Positions 25,291 to 37,525 are shown, counted from the stretch's first letter. The stretch is 64,000 nt of DNA from Atopsyche davidsoni (GCA_022113835.1 JAILWY010000004.1:6389501-6453500), one strand, 5' to 3'. Program-made: numbers and translations. Notes: generated by a model from the sequence alone, not told the origin.

Positions 25291-28200
25291 AAAATTTGCA
25301 TTTGCATTTCGTCAAAAGAAGCAGAATTATATTCTAACATGTTTTGAACTCTTTAAATTAAAAATATATATTTTTTCAATCCAGCAAATTTGATTATCCA
25401 TAATATGAACTTTCAACAGTATGTACAAATAATTTTTCTATGCAACCAAACATTTTAGATTAAATTGGAAACCGCTTATATTTTTACAAAAAAAAAAAAA
25501 AATTTTTGATTGCACGAACTAAACTTTTTTTTGGGTGAAAATTTACAATTTATATATTCGATTATCCGAACAGCTTGACGGCCTATTTTTGTTGTTGTTA
25601 AAAAACTTATTTTCTTATAGAATGACAGCTTTTTCGAGAAATGTGCTATATATTTCGAATTTATACAACTTTCAAATTTATACTATACAAATCAGAACTA
25701 GACTTTTCATTTGGTGTAGTGTCAGTTGGTGATGAAAAAAATATATGTTAAGTTATTAAAAAAAAAAACAGATTCCTTTGGAATCGAATGTAGCAGCTTC
25801 TGCTTCTTTGACCCATCACTTCTTCACACCCATAAATATCTCTCGGCGTAGGAGAGACCTCCTCCACTAAATTTTCTAATGCCTGCTTATTATAAAAACG
25901 CTGTTAATAATTAAGTGTTTATTGGCTTTCTTCGTGGAGATGTGATTGATGCAATCAGAATTCTCGTTTCGCCGGTCAAATTAACCAATAATGTCCTCAC
26001 ACTGAGATTGTGCCGGTTTTGGAACCGGTTCCTGTAATTAGCAACTTTACTCCAAAGTAGCTGATTATTATATATGGTTGGAGATAACATATTCTGTTAA
26101 TTATCTAATTCGATTCTCATGGAACGAATTTACATTATAATTGTAATCAGCAATATCCGTTAGATTGAAAAGAAGAAAAAAATTAAAAAATTAAGTAGAC
26201 ATAACGAAGATAAATTTTGTATGTTTAAAATATTCAGATTAAAAATAATTTTTAGTGCAATTTATTTCATTTTGTCGTACATTGACGTCACAATCAACCA
26301 TTTATTTATTATTATTTATTTAATAAAAAAATAATCACAAAAATATTAAATTTTTCCACGAAGTACTACTTATAAAAAATATTGAGGTAATTTAGTTTAA
26401 AATACAAGTGAATCAACACGAAATGTATCATCAATGTCAGTTTTCGTAACGAATAGTTTTAACATATTTCGGATGATTTTAATGGGTTGACTAGTTCTAG
26501 TTAAGTGGCAGAGACAGGAGGGATAGTGAAATGCCTTCGAGCTACACCCCAAAGACAAGTAGAGGCTATAGAATGTGACATTCTCTAGCTCAAACTATCG
26601 CAGAAATTCACTGATAAACAACAGTTCACGTTGGCCATTATTTGATAGTGCACCATGAAACAAACTCAGTTCCGCTTTATCAGTTAAAGACTGAGTTACT
26701 ACTGACATGCCTTTCTGTATACGCATATTAAGTTTGTAAATCACTTCTTTTATATTCTGATAAAAATGTAAGATGTACAATACATTATGAAATAGAAATA
26801 AAAGCTAAAATAAAACATGATCTATTATTATAAAGGCTTGTGGAATCTAAGACAAGCTTCTACTGTATTATGTAATAAATAATTTAATTGATGGGATGTC
26901 TAATCATGTCCAATTGATGACGTGAAATTTAAATACAGTTATTGAACTGTATTAAAATATATGTTTATTTAATATAAAATGTTTGCATGAAGGCGATGAG
27001 ACGTTGACATTGAATGTAAAAAATGTTTATAAAGAAAGTACTTCGCTGGAATCTCTGATTTACGCCCGGAAATCGACTGTCAAGCTTCTAGGTCAATTAA
27101 CTAACCTTTCAGAATCCGATATGCCATCGGGAGATAATATTTGATTAAATGCCAATATTCGCTTTGTTTTTGTTTGAGACGGATGTTTATTGTTCTTGAA
27201 TATTTGCAAGCTGAGAAAATCTCTATTCTTCTATCTAGGTCTCTTCCAAGGCTATTGATATTCTTCATGCCTTTTTTTTTACGTATTAAAGCTATTTGTT
27301 TTTATTTTTAAATTGCATAAGTTATTTGTGTCAATATAGAAATGAACTTACAACTGAAAAAATTAGGCTTTTAAATATATTTACGTAAGCGTTTTGTCTA
27401 AAAGAAGTACGTTGATAAATTCAATGTAAAACTTACACCAAATATCATATTTATTTTTAATGTGAGTTCATAGCAGGTTCATTAAATATTTTTTGAAATC
27501 ACATTAGTTAGTATTTGTTAATTAATGGAACTGGTATTTATTTATAAAACCAAGTGGTTTTAGAGACTACGTTATAGTTAGTATTTGTTTCTTTTAAATT
27601 TATTATTGAATATTCGACCTTTACCAGTTTAAGGCACATTAGTAACATCCTACAACTTTTGGCACGCGGGTAGGAGTCTAGGAAATGTACGATAAGATTT
27701 ATTACAGTTTCTTTGGCGTTTACCTTAAACCAAACTATGAGCTAAGGAGTAAATTTATATACAACGACACTGCATTTGAATATAGCACTAACTTCAATAT
27801 TCTCGATTTTACCGCATCATTTGCATAGCCCAGCGGATTCGGCACAGTAGACTAGCGAAAAGACGAAAATCAGTTCAAAGATGACCAGAAATCTAGGTGG
27901 AAGAGAATCGGTAAACCCGTACGTGGTACACATAATGTATTGGAAGCGGAAGGCGCTTCTTTGGGCACAGTGACATTGTTGTAGGAGGCGACGACCGCAA
28001 TGTCCTGAAAAAGCTCGCACGTGACTTGCGGCCGAGCCAAATTTCAGACACAACTATAGAACCTTATTAAATTCAGCGAGTATAGATTCACTGGGCTGAA
28101 TTTCCAATATACGTGCGTTTCTACGTATATGTGTTTTTATTGTTTTTGTTCTGCTTATAAATTTTGAAGAGCATCGTTGTATTTTTTTTACGCACTGCTA

Positions 28201-28712
28201 GAAAGTTTCGCTCAAATAAAATTATTCGTAGTAATAAACTACACTGAGTGGATCTCGCTGCTGTAAAGTGTTTTTTTTTTTTTTTTGTTATGTTCTCATT
28301 CTCATCCGCTGCGATTATAGGCTTTTTTGTAAATAGACCGAATCTTCTTAGATTAGCCGTGAAATTATTCGGAAAAAATATATTGAATTTTTCATTCATC
28401 CTTTTGTGAATGATTAAAAGTAACTTTTATATACGTATACCAGTTATAAAAATTGCTAAAAGTAGTTTTTAATTTAAAAATAATTATAATAAGGTTTCAT
28501 ATAAAGTCAGATAAAAACATTAATTATAGATTTTAAAGCTTGTCGGTATTTTGATAATTATTTGTCCTTACATTTATTATAAAATTTTGATAAATTTTAA
28601 GAAAAATAAAATAAAAATCATACTAATTTACCAAAGCGATATTAAAACTAGAAAACCTTTTTTTTATTTGCACTACATCGACAATCTTGTACATCTATGA
28701 TTTCCGATCTTA

Positions 28713-28926
28713 TATATACGAGGGCGGTCCGATAAGTACTTAGCCTCACCGCCCGATGGTGCTAGTATCGCAAGAGAGATTTACTATCGTGTAGTACATT
28801 CTCGTAGACGGCAACTGTCAAAATGTCAACCGAATCGGACTCGTAGTTTTGTTTTGACCGCGTGTGGAAGCGGACGTGTACGCGTATTTTAGAAAAATGG
28901 AAAAAGAGCAATACCGCCCTCGTACA
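28713..28926 (+). mobile_element. Internally deleted mariner (MITE-like), 5' end plus start codon
   Basis: The left terminus TACGAGGGCGGTCCGATAAG is the same as that of the mariner copy at 32101. It is followed by a 5' leader and an ATG at 28896 that opens a short frame beginning MEKEQY, the usual opening of mariner transposases. The frame then jumps directly into the inverse of the terminus (CCGCCCTCG, about 28914-28922). Almost the whole transposase is deleted. The flanking TA is the usual mariner target duplication. About 210 bp long, non-autonomous. Confidence 0.85.
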
Positions 28927-29209
28927 TTAACAATAAATTCATATGCATGAGTTGATCGTTTTTAAAATTGATCTGTAGAATATATGCAAATAAAAAAATT
29001 ACAATAATATATTATTTTATAAAAAGTCTTTTGTAGATTATTAATATAATTATTATAAGATGATTAATATACTTTTTTGTAGAAAAGCATGTCATATGTG
29101 CTCTTTAAATAATAGAATCGATAAAGTATAGAGTACTAGTAGAGTAATTTCTAAATTATTACTAATATGATTAGGCACATTAGTTCACACATAGAAGATG
29201 ATTAAAGAA

Positions 29210-29312
29210 ATTCTCAGATAAATATCATCGTGATTTGTGTGAGATTTGAACCCACATCCCCAGGCTTACATGGCCGGTGTACTGACCATTGTACTAATGA
29301 ACCACATCCACT
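29210..29312 (-). mobile_element. tRNA-derived SINE head, reverse orientation
   Basis: The reverse strand has a B box GGTTCAAATC (29243-29252 on +) and an A-box-like TGGTCAGTACACCGG. The left flank (CAGATAAATATCATCG) and the body match the copy at 54576-54684. It lies about 150 bp upstream of the first myosin exon. Confidence 0.6.
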
Positions 29313-29460
29313 AATCGAGAATTTTAACAATCGTACTCTACATATGAACCAATGTGCCCAGGCCAACCAATATTTAATTTCTATATCTCACCAAATCACC
29401 CCGTTAATGTGATGGATCTTGTTTTGAATAAGGTGTTTAATCGTCTCTGTTTGTCTATAG

Positions 29461-29641
29461 GTCATGAGGGTGAGCAGAGGAAGTCCGTCAGCGTGAAGGC
29501 CTCGCAGTGGACATCATGGAGTGGGCGGCGGGGGCGGCCGTGTGGTTCGACCCCGGGGTGGGCCACAGCCTGCCCGGGGAGGTCCTGGAGGCTCACAAGG
29601 CCGCGCAGGTCGTCATCATCCAGGCCCTCATCAATGGCAAG
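29461..29641 (+). CDS. Unconventional myosin XV, first coding exon (CDS from ATG 29516)
   Basis: The coding part is 29516-29641 (42 residues, MEWAAGAAVWFDPGVGH and on), the N-terminal SH3-like segment before the motor core. The motif WFDPGVGH..PGEV is characteristic of class XV myosins of insects. The exon begins after a pyrimidine-rich acceptor ending TATAG (29460) and ends in phase 0 at GGCAAG|GTAAGC. I chose ATG 29516 because it has a good context (CATCATGG) and the family starts with MEW. An upstream ATG at 29464 opens an 11-codon frame that stops at 29499, so a short uORF could dampen translation. The 5' leader exon lies further left and was not found. Codons are GC-rich, unlike the surroundings. 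Class XV assignment rests on recall of the family, not on a search. Confidence 0.85.
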
Positions 29642-32100
29642 GTAAGCTCCGAAGACAACCACACATCAGCATCGAAACATCCCTTCAGTGAACCAACTGC
29701 AACTAGACCCGAAAAAAACTGAAACATACCGTGAATTCACTTCTGAATACCGTGTACGTAAATCGCACAAACTTCCATGTCGACATAAAAAAATTACCTA
29801 CGTATTACCTGTTTTTTTTTATCCTAATCTAATATTAATTTCTTATTTAAACTCTTAACTATTTAGTAAGAGGTCTTGTTGAAAATGAATTTCAGCCTGA
29901 CCTATCAATTTGATAATGCAAGATACTGTATTTATTTTTTAAACAACGTATGTTTTAAAAATAAAACACTTCACTGTGTACTTTTCAAATTCATTATATT
30001 AAACAGATTTTTTTTTTAATAATATTATAACAATAATAAACCCAAAAAAATCAAATATTGACAAAATTTGCATTATCATCATCCACACGCATCGAATTCT
30101 CAAAAATGTATATGTAAAAATGCGAAAAAAAATAAACTTCATTAGTGAAAAAATTATTCCATGTATAAATAATACAATGATAATAAAAAAGTAGACAAAA
30201 ACTTTTTTTATTAAAGTATAAAAATCTATTAAACTACTGGGTTCATGTGTGTTTTGCTACTTTTTAATAAAATTTCCGACGTTTTGGTCGCGTTGGTGTA
30301 GACACCTTTAAAGATTTATAAAAAAAAACTTAATGCCGGGACTGAATCGTCGAAAACTACATCGAAAAACGAAGCATATCACCCTTTTAACTGTAGCTAC
30401 CCAAACCTAATAACCCACAAAAAATCAAAATTATTTTCATATATTTCGCTTCTTTTCCTATCAGCATGTTTTAAATTTTATAATGCGATATCAACCATAA
30501 ATCTTAACAGTAATCTTACGGTGCTATTTTATTAATGGTCTTTACTGCTCTATGGCGTACGGTCTGTTCGCCAAACCTGAATGCAAATATTTGCGGCGTA
30601 TGGGCTGCGGTGGGAGAGTCGACATTCCACGGTGTTTATTTATGGAAATCCGCTGAATTACCGAAGCCATCGATTATTATCGAATCGAGCAGGCAAATCC
30701 AATCCGTTCGTATTATTTGTATTTAAATGGGTGAATATAAATTGCATGCAAATTAATTACAAATCTTTTGTTACGTCAGTCGCGAGTGATTCATTGTTAT
30801 ATTTTTGTAATTTTACTCTGATGGGTTTATGACAGTATCTTAGGTATTTTAACTGACGTAAGGGTTGGTTAGTTTTGGATCTTGTATAGATGGGTCTTCA
30901 CCTGACCATAACAGGCAAGTGAAAACCTGATCATTTTATATATATTTTTTAATTGGCGTATCTAGAATATTTTCACACAGTAAAAATTACGCACAATCGT
31001 GAAACTACATTTAAACATTCAACGAAAATTTCTTCGATACTATTATACGAGTGAAATTACTCTTATTTTTTGCTTTTTTTAAAATTTAATATAGAAAATT
31101 GTTATCATAAGTTTGCTTTTTCTAAGAACCATTACAGTTATAACCAATATACCAATATAAATTTTTAAAAGGTTCATACTCACAAATATATTATTTTAAT
31201 GCAAATAATTGATCACATAGTCATCTTACTATAATATTTTACAGCCAATTTTAAGAAGATTACTTTTATTGTATAATACTACTGTACTTTTAATTAAGTT
31301 TTTAAAAAAAGAAACTTTTTTTCATAATAGGTTTTGTTGAGATATTTTTTCCCCCAAAAAACGTTCATTGACTGGATTTAATGTAAAACCCTTGTAATCA
31401 TCCACGTATTCAAAAATAACTTATCTAGAATAAATTAGACATGGTTTAAAAAATCCAGCTTTTTGCTCAACTCTTGGAATTCCCTCGTCACCATTTCTTT
31501 CGTCATTATTGTTACGTAGTTAAAATAAGATACGACGAGCTGGCGCCCCGTGGAGCTGGTTTCCTCGGTTGCCATAATTTCTACAGCTCGTGCAAGAATA
31601 ATCTATCGCGATGTGATATATTGTTCAGAACCGTTACTGCTGTATTAATATCGTTTTATTGCCAACTCAATAAAAAAAATATATATATATCTAATGCTTG
31701 TATTTAACCAACTCGATCTTGTCCCATATATATTTTATAATAACTCTAAAGTTCCACTTTATATTTTATTAATTTATGCATGTATTCAATTTATTTTATA
31801 TCTTTATGCATCGATGTTTATACTCTAATAAATGCCAAATTTGCTTAATAAATAATGCTGTTTGCTTTTATAAAAGTCCATGAATAAAATCAGCGTATTT
31901 TTTACTTATATTTAAATATTCGATCAAAGATTTTTAGGGTAACATCCAGTGAAATAGAGAAGTGCTTTACTGTGTGTTTAAACTTCACAATTCTAATATT
32001 GAATTATTTTATAATTTTTCCTTAAAATAATATCCAATTAAACAATATTTCAAGTATTTGCAACCCTTGCATTGCATTGCTCATTTTCAATATATAAAAA
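29642..32100. other. Myosin intron 1, first part
   Basis: AT-rich intron beginning GTAAGC. Apart from the GC-richer block at 30533-30800 nothing is recognised. Confidence 0.5.
30533..30800. promoter_or_regulatory. Candidate enhancer in myosin intron 1
   Basis: This is a less AT-rich, higher-complexity block inside AT-rich intron. It contains two perfect octamers ATGCAAAT (30581-30588 and 30746-30753); the second runs into TAATTAC, a POU plus homeodomain arrangement. It looks like conserved non-coding DNA, but conservation cannot be judged from one sequence. A 63-codon frame here is probably chance. Confidence 0.3.
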
Positions 32101-32902
32101 TATATACGAGGGCGGTCCGATAAGTATTTAGCCTACAAAAGAAAAACGAAATTTTGAAAAGTGGCGATTTATTTCTCAAAATAGTCTCCTTTTGATGATG
32201 AGTGCCGCGTTTGCTCACTCCAAACAACAAGCGCAACCGTGAGACCACTTTGGAGCAGTGTTTGACGTTGTTTAAGCCCAATCCGAAGGAGTTTCTGCGT
32301 CGTTTCGTGACCGTCGACAAAACATGGATCCACTGGTACACACCAGAGACCAAGTAACAGTCGAAACAGTGGACTTCACCCGGCGAACGTGCTCCGAAGA
32401 AGGTGAAGACTGTCCTATCGACCGGGTGATGGCCACCGTTTTCTAGGATTTGCAAGATGTGATCTACATTGGCTACCTGGAGAAGGGCAAAACGGTCACA
32501 AGGCTCTACTATGCCGAATTATTGGGCCGATTTGACGCCGAATTGCAGAAAAAAGTTCTTTTCCTCCATGACAACGCATCGGCTCACACCTCCGCCGTCG
32601 CCACGGCCAAATTGGTCGAATTGCACCACGAACTGCTCCCCCATCCCCAGTATTCTCCAGATTTGGCCCCGTGTGATTTTTTTTGTTTCCAAACTTGTAA
32701 AAGTCACTCGCCGGGCAGACATTTAAGTCGAATGAGGAGGTCATCGCCGCCACGGAGGCATACTTTGCAGACCTCGAGAAAACGTATTTTTCAGATGGAT
32801 TAAAGAAGTTGGAGCATCGCTGGGTCAAGTGTATATCGAGCTAAAAGGAGACTTTCGTTTTTCTTTTGTACCCTAAGTACTTATCGGACCGCCCTCGTAT
32901 AT
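32101..32902 (+). mobile_element. Degenerate mariner copy, about 800 bp, TA target site
   Basis: Inverted termini TACGAGGGCGGTCCGATAAG (left, from about 32105) and the same in reverse (right, ending about 32900), with TA on each side. At about 0.8 kb it is shorter than the usual 1.3 kb. The left 95 bp do not look like the 5' end seen in the copy at 28713. Beyond the terminus they match the reverse of this element's own 3' end (TACAAAAGAAAAACGAAA, later AGTCTCCTTTT). The copy therefore carries a 3'-type end on both sides, with the first part of the transposase missing. Confidence 0.88.
32202..32852 (+). pseudogene. Mariner transposase remnant (DD34D), broken
   Basis: The reading begins in mid-protein at VPRLLTPNNKRNR and runs in frame to a stop at 32355, then needs at least two frame changes. 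The three catalytic aspartates are still visible: VDKTW (32316-32318), HDNASAH (32570-32572) and SPDLAPCDFF (32675-32677). The last two are separated by 34 residues, the mariner signature. The C-terminal part FKSNEEVIAATEAYF through EHRWVKC is readable from 32722 and ends after another small frameshift. The N-terminal DNA-binding half is deleted. It cannot make active enzyme. It sits inside the myosin intron on the same strand. Confidence 0.85.
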
Positions 32903-32984
32903 GCACGTGGTTCTTGGAATAGTACCTGTGTTATTGTTACTCATTTCTAGATTAAATTTGTGAAACAATAATAAAAAAAAAAAA

Positions 32985-33250
32985 CATGAAATCTGATTTC
33001 CGGAAAGTGGGCCGTTGTGTTGGCACATCATCAGCTCGCCTTGGCCCCAGTGTGTGTCCGCTGACGCACCTTTCTAATGAGAGTTCAGCGGCTGCAGGTG
33101 CCCCGCGGGTGACTGTCCCCGGGCCCTCGCCTCGGGCGGTCAGGCAGGTTCGGGTGACCCTATACCCTTTACGGACCCACCCGTGTGAAGATGGGCTCAC
33201 GCAATCAACCGGTAGATTTACAACCGTATTCGTTGAATTTATAAGCAATT
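32985..33250. other. GC-rich unidentified block, probably repeat-derived
   Basis: This is a GC-rich, CpG-containing stretch between mariner and a possible Helitron end, with frames open on both strands (98 and 93 codons) but no domain. Its base composition is unlike the intron around it. Probably part of an inserted element that I cannot name. Confidence 0.35.
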
Positions 33251-33269
33251 TTAAATTGCGTGACTAAAA

Positions 33270-33626
33270 ATATTTTTTATTTTATACATGCGGCAAAAGC
33301 AGCAAGAATGGGAAGAGCGGGGAGGCTAGTCTTTTTTTTTTTTTTTTACTGTCTGCTCTGGGTGCCAACAGCTGGTATCTACTATAATAATAGCCATTGT
33401 GTGTTTGTATGTTTGTTTGTATGTGTGTATGTTTCGTTTTTCCGTTCTGTATAGAATATCTTAAAAGATACAACGCTGATTTTTTGCACATAAGTTAAGT
33501 AAATTTTTCCGCAGCTATGTGCCGAATTTCAAGACGATAGGATAATATTTTCATTCATAAACTTTAAAATATGCTTTAGCGAATTTCAAAATACGTCATT
33601 TTATGACGGGCTACATTGCTAGTTTT
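33270..33626 (+). mobile_element. Possible non-autonomous Helitron end
   Basis: The text ends in TGACGGGCTACATTGCTAGT. Helitrons end in CTRRT, usually behind a short hairpin, and insert between A and T; a T follows here. The interior (TTTGTATGTTTGTTTG and on, then GCCGAATTTCAAGACGATAG) is of the kind common in insect dispersed repeats. No clear hairpin or 5' TC end is proven, so the call is tentative. Confidence 0.3.
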
Positions 33627-33654
33627 ATATATAATATACAATATATCTAATATA

Positions 33655-35126
33655 ATCATACACAATTCATTCAACCGTGAGGGGGGGTTTCCCAGGGAGC
33701 GCACCTTTCGCTGTTCCCCAGTCTGCCTTCCCTCCCTTCTATTCGTCTCTAACTATCTATGTAGACAACGTCTCCGTTGAATGCTGAAAAGCATGAAATG
33801 GTGTCTCGTGCTCTTCAGCTCTCGATCCTCTTCAGCGCCGTTCTTGTCTTGTTCTCCTCAGGTCGGAGCTCTGGAGTCTAGGTGGCGTTGCCTCTCGAGC
33901 TCCTCCCTTCGGGTCATGATCTTCTCATACCAATCTTACCTTAGAGTAAACATCATCATCGAATGTATCTAAAATTCTTTAAAAAAACTTAGTCCCCTTA
34001 CCTCAGACCGAAGCTCATTTTTATATCATCGCTTTAAGTCTACGTTCATTAATTAATCTCCAATCCTGCTTAACTTCTTATCAAGCTGTTGTTTCTCCGC
34101 AGCATTAATCACCTGTTAATTATACACCGATCAAAATATCAAATTATCCTGTAATTAAGAACTACGTTTTTGATTTAATAAATTAAATTTCTAGTTAAGA
34201 TATCACTGGCGAATTGCGGCAGGAACATCAATCTCGCGCCGTACGTTGATACGACAGGTGCCGTTAGATCGGGCAGATTATTTACCTGTAAAAAGTGATT
34301 TCCTTCTACACGCTCTGCCGCTGGAAGGTTCTACCTAACAAGACCGAACGGACAGCCGCGCGTGGGGCGTCCAAGCTGTGGACCGCGACGTGAAATTTTT
34401 TAAACTTTTATTAAAAAAACAAATTTATTACGCTTGACTAATAGAACATTGTTCACATTATATATTTTTCAAAGAAATTTTGAATCGTCATATGCAGCTG
34501 TGTAACCAAGTTGCTAAGTAAATATTCTTGATAACTCGAAAATATTCTATCTATAATATTAAATTATAAATACATCGTTTTTTTATGTTAAGGCACAATA
34601 TTTTTTAAAAGTATATTTATCTTCAAAATATTCTTATATCGTACAAAATCATGAACCATCGATAGTTATCATTTAGTATTTGTATACGCGTCCGTAAAAA
34701 GATACTTTAATGGGGATTTTGACCAATTTTGTACTGTAAATGTAATAACGAAATAAGGCTTTTTAAACAATTATTATATTTTACTATATTTATGACTCAA
34801 ATCATAAATTTTAATTAAATGAACTTGAGTTGCAATGTATTTAAAAGAACTTCTTTGTCCCATCCATCTTTTACACATAAATATTTACTCTTAAGTTTTA
34901 AAAAGACTACAGTAAACTGAGTGCCAATATGACAAAAATAAGTTCGTCAGTAAAATTATAAATAAATAAATATGCATACTTTCAATCCGATGTGTTCCAA
35001 TTACTACAGTATACATAGTATACAGTAAATATGCTGATATTATGTGTAGACATTACTTTTAAGAATCTATTGCATACTTCTTCAAAAACATTGCGACTTT
35101 GATAATCCTTAAACCATCTTAACCAG
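33655..35126. other. Intron DNA with a pyrimidine-rich, repeat-like block
   Basis: At 33680-33930 lies a C/T-rich, less AT-rich block (GGGGGGGTTTCCCAGGGAG and on) resembling untranslated DNA of a retroelement, without a readable protein. At 34200-34400 is another GC-richer stretch. The rest is AT-rich and empty. Confidence 0.4.
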
Positions 35127-35130
35127 TTAA

Positions 35131-35393
35131 CCGGGTAGTTCCCTTTTTAACTACGCAACATACGACGGGCGCATATTCTTTCACTAGGACGTGTCGACCG
35201 ACCCTCTTCTGTACGTATCCAGATTGCTTTCACTCAAAATAAACAACTACATTCCTAATCTAGCTCCCTTTAGATAAATTCCCTATCCATGATAAAAGAG
35301 ATTCATTTCAAACATATATTTCTGGGACGTATTCATACGTCCTACCCGTACCCGATATTGTTTACGTTGGACGTATTTATACGTCCCGCTCGG
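35131..35393. mobile_element. piggyBac-type MITE, TTAA target site
   Basis: It is bounded by TTAA at 35127-35130 and 35394-35397. Left end CCGGGTAG; right end, read in reverse, CCGAGCGGG. Near the right end are two perfect inverted repeats: GGACGTAT-TC-ATACGTCC (about 35333-35350) and GGACGTAT-TT-ATACGTCC (about 35369-35386). Duplicated TTAA is the piggyBac hallmark. The matching terminal bases are few, so the boundaries are moderately certain. Confidence 0.5.
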
Positions 35394-35439
35394 TTAAAAA
35401 GTTGATATATACCAAAAAATTTAACCTGACATTGAAATA

Positions 35440-35985
35440 GCTGTCTTTTTTTTTTTTCTTTTTTTTTTTTTATATATATGTTTGGTACCTTGCTTGTTAT
35501 ATACAAGGTATTTCGTCACAATTTGGGGAAACTTTCCAAACTAGTCGATCGAATTGATCTATAAATGGGAGTGACTGATGCTACACCCCCTGGTTTATCT
35601 TTTTTATGGTTCCGATAACATGCTTCAAGAAGCCATCCAGTGACTTCATCAACTGTGGGTGTCTCGCCACTGACTTCAGGTCATCCAGGCACAGACCTTC
35701 CTGTCGGCATTGGCTCTCCAGTTGGTGTCTCTGAAGACCAAATATGGGGCATGAACTCACAAGGTGGATCACTGTTTGTGGAGTAAAATCATCACAAGGG
35801 CATGTGTCGTCGCTCGTCAAGTGGAACCTGCGGAGATAACTTCTCATCGCTCCATGACCCGTTAAGAGCTGGGTTGATTCAAAGCTAATTCCGCAGGTAT
35901 TCCTGTATACAGCACAAATAGCTGTCTTGGGCGTTAACCTGCGTAGTAGTTCGTGTGCTCTGATATTTGACCAGGACCATCTCCA
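35440..35985 (-). pseudogene. 3' end of a non-LTR retrotransposon (LINE) ORF2, truncated
   Basis: On the reverse strand a frame is open from about 35985 to the stop near 35581. It reads STQLLTGHGAMRSYLRRF, then CPCDD...TVIHLVSSCP, the end of the RNase H-like region and cysteine/histidine motif that close ORF2 in R1/I-type and related LINEs. It is followed by a short 3' region and a poly(A) tail on that strand (T runs at about 35443-35472 on +). The rest of the element is missing, as expected from 5' truncation during reverse transcription. The clade is uncertain. Confidence 0.75.
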
Positions 35986-37525
35986 AGTGCCTCAGTACCG
36001 GGGCCGAAGCGTCGGAAGACACAAACCACTCCGGGGCGTAACGTTGAAGAATTCCCATGATCACGTTGACTTAACTTATTATGATTTTTAAAGGACCGCG
36101 GCCGCGGGTTGGCCTCCCCTGGCCGAGGTCCGTTGCACTCGCCAGCGCGCGACGCACGCACCCGAGGAGGCCGCCTCTCGGTTTTTGCGTCGATTTACAA
36201 ACACGGAATTATAAATGCATCAATGATAGACCGCTGCAAAATCGTAGAATCACAATAAATTATCGACACCGGGAAACTTATTATACAACCTCTCCGTTTA
36301 TGATTGATATCGTTGCATTATTGTTTTTTGATATAAAAAGCTAGTTTACCTGCTGAATTCCGGAAATAATAATTTAATTAAAAAGTACTCGTGTATTCCG
36401 AGGCTTCTGTAGTTTGCTCCCTGCGTATTGTTGTGAAAATATGGCAGCCACAGCGGATATGCTTATTATTATTATCTTAAAATATTTGTTATAAGTGCTA
36501 TCCATTCGTAATAAAAAAGAATCTAAAGCCCTCTCTACACACGCTGCGACATATCTGACAACTGAACAGTAACTTATCTTCTTTGCATATTTTCATTTCG
36601 GTAAATTGTTAATATATATTATCATAAAAACTAAATATAGCCGCCTACTACAGCTGAATGTTCAGAGGAAAATCCAAGGGAAAAGAAGTAAAGTTAACGT
36701 GGATACGAAATAGTGACTAGTAGTCGGGAGTACAGCCGAAATAATAAAACTGGGATAAATATATTTTCAGTGAGATGTTCATCAACCTTCTCTGAGGAAA
36801 GACACTCGAAGAAGATGAATATTATCGATAAGATTAGTCTATCGGGTTCGTGGAACCGTTTTGTGTTCATCAGGGTCTCTGTCGGGGAAGACATTCCGCA
36901 GCCTCCGAGGCAGGTTTTGTCACCCGCAGGTGGCGGCTCAGCCATTTGAACTGGTTTTTGTAGGAAGACTTGTATTCAAGTATTTTCATTGAAGTATTTC
37001 TGACTTCCGGGTGTAGAACGCCATCTTTTATTTTAGATAAGGTAATCTAAACCGTGAATTCTGAACAGAAATTTTTATATTAATTATATTTTTATATATA
37101 TAAAATACAGCTTTTGGCTCATGATCTTTTCCCTTTGATAGCAGAGTTTTCTCATTAAATGTGTAAATTTGTTCAAATCAAAAATGAGTCCCAAATCCAA
37201 CCCAAACTAATCCATGAAACATTTTTAAGTGAATTTTTACGTAATGCTAAAGAATTTAATCCATTGTAGTTATATTATAGCTAAACTGATATCTTTCGAT
37301 ATAACCAATGGGCGTTTCGTCCACATGTTTTGTGTGCATTTGTTAAATTGAATTATTCTAGCCAGTAAGTCAAACTGCGGAAGCGCATCCATTGCACTGA
37401 GCCAAGATGCACCAGACTGTGAAGCGAGAACCTACTTATACAATTAAATAATTACAAGTAAAAAAGCCAAATGCTTCCTTGTAATGTGCACTACCAAGGA
37501 GAAGCCACTGCTTATTTCTTGATTC
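35986..37525. other. Intron DNA with repeat fragments
   Basis: A GC-rich block at 36090-36190 (GGACCGCGGCCGCGGGTTGG and on) is unidentified. At 36523-36570 is a second copy of the 5297-5342 repeat. A reverse R-A fragment is at 36714-36822. The remaining sequence is AT-rich. Confidence 0.45.
36714..36822 (-). repeat. Repeat family R-A fragment, reverse
   Basis: The reverse strand reads TCTTCTTCGAGTGTCTTTCC, then TCAGAGAAGGTTGATGAACATCTCACTGAA in segments matching the family head at 22676, 18640 and 61157. Confidence 0.55.

Larger units (their letters stand above)
22966..28712. other. No gene recognised; two small palindromes
   Basis: This is AT-rich. It contains the hairpins at 24635-24664 and 25257-25290 (entered separately) and homopolymer runs. 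A GC-richer patch near 24130-24240 is probably repeat-derived. Confidence 0.45.

Noticed and set aside
32450..32828. Functional transposase frame of 117 codons
   Set aside because: The mariner reading changes frame at least twice, has internal stops and lacks its N-terminal half; the open frame is only part of a relic.
35320..35395. CRISPR-like pair of identical palindromic repeats
   Set aside because: There are only two copies, within a TTAA-bounded element in insect nuclear DNA; they fit terminal motifs of a piggyBac-type MITE.
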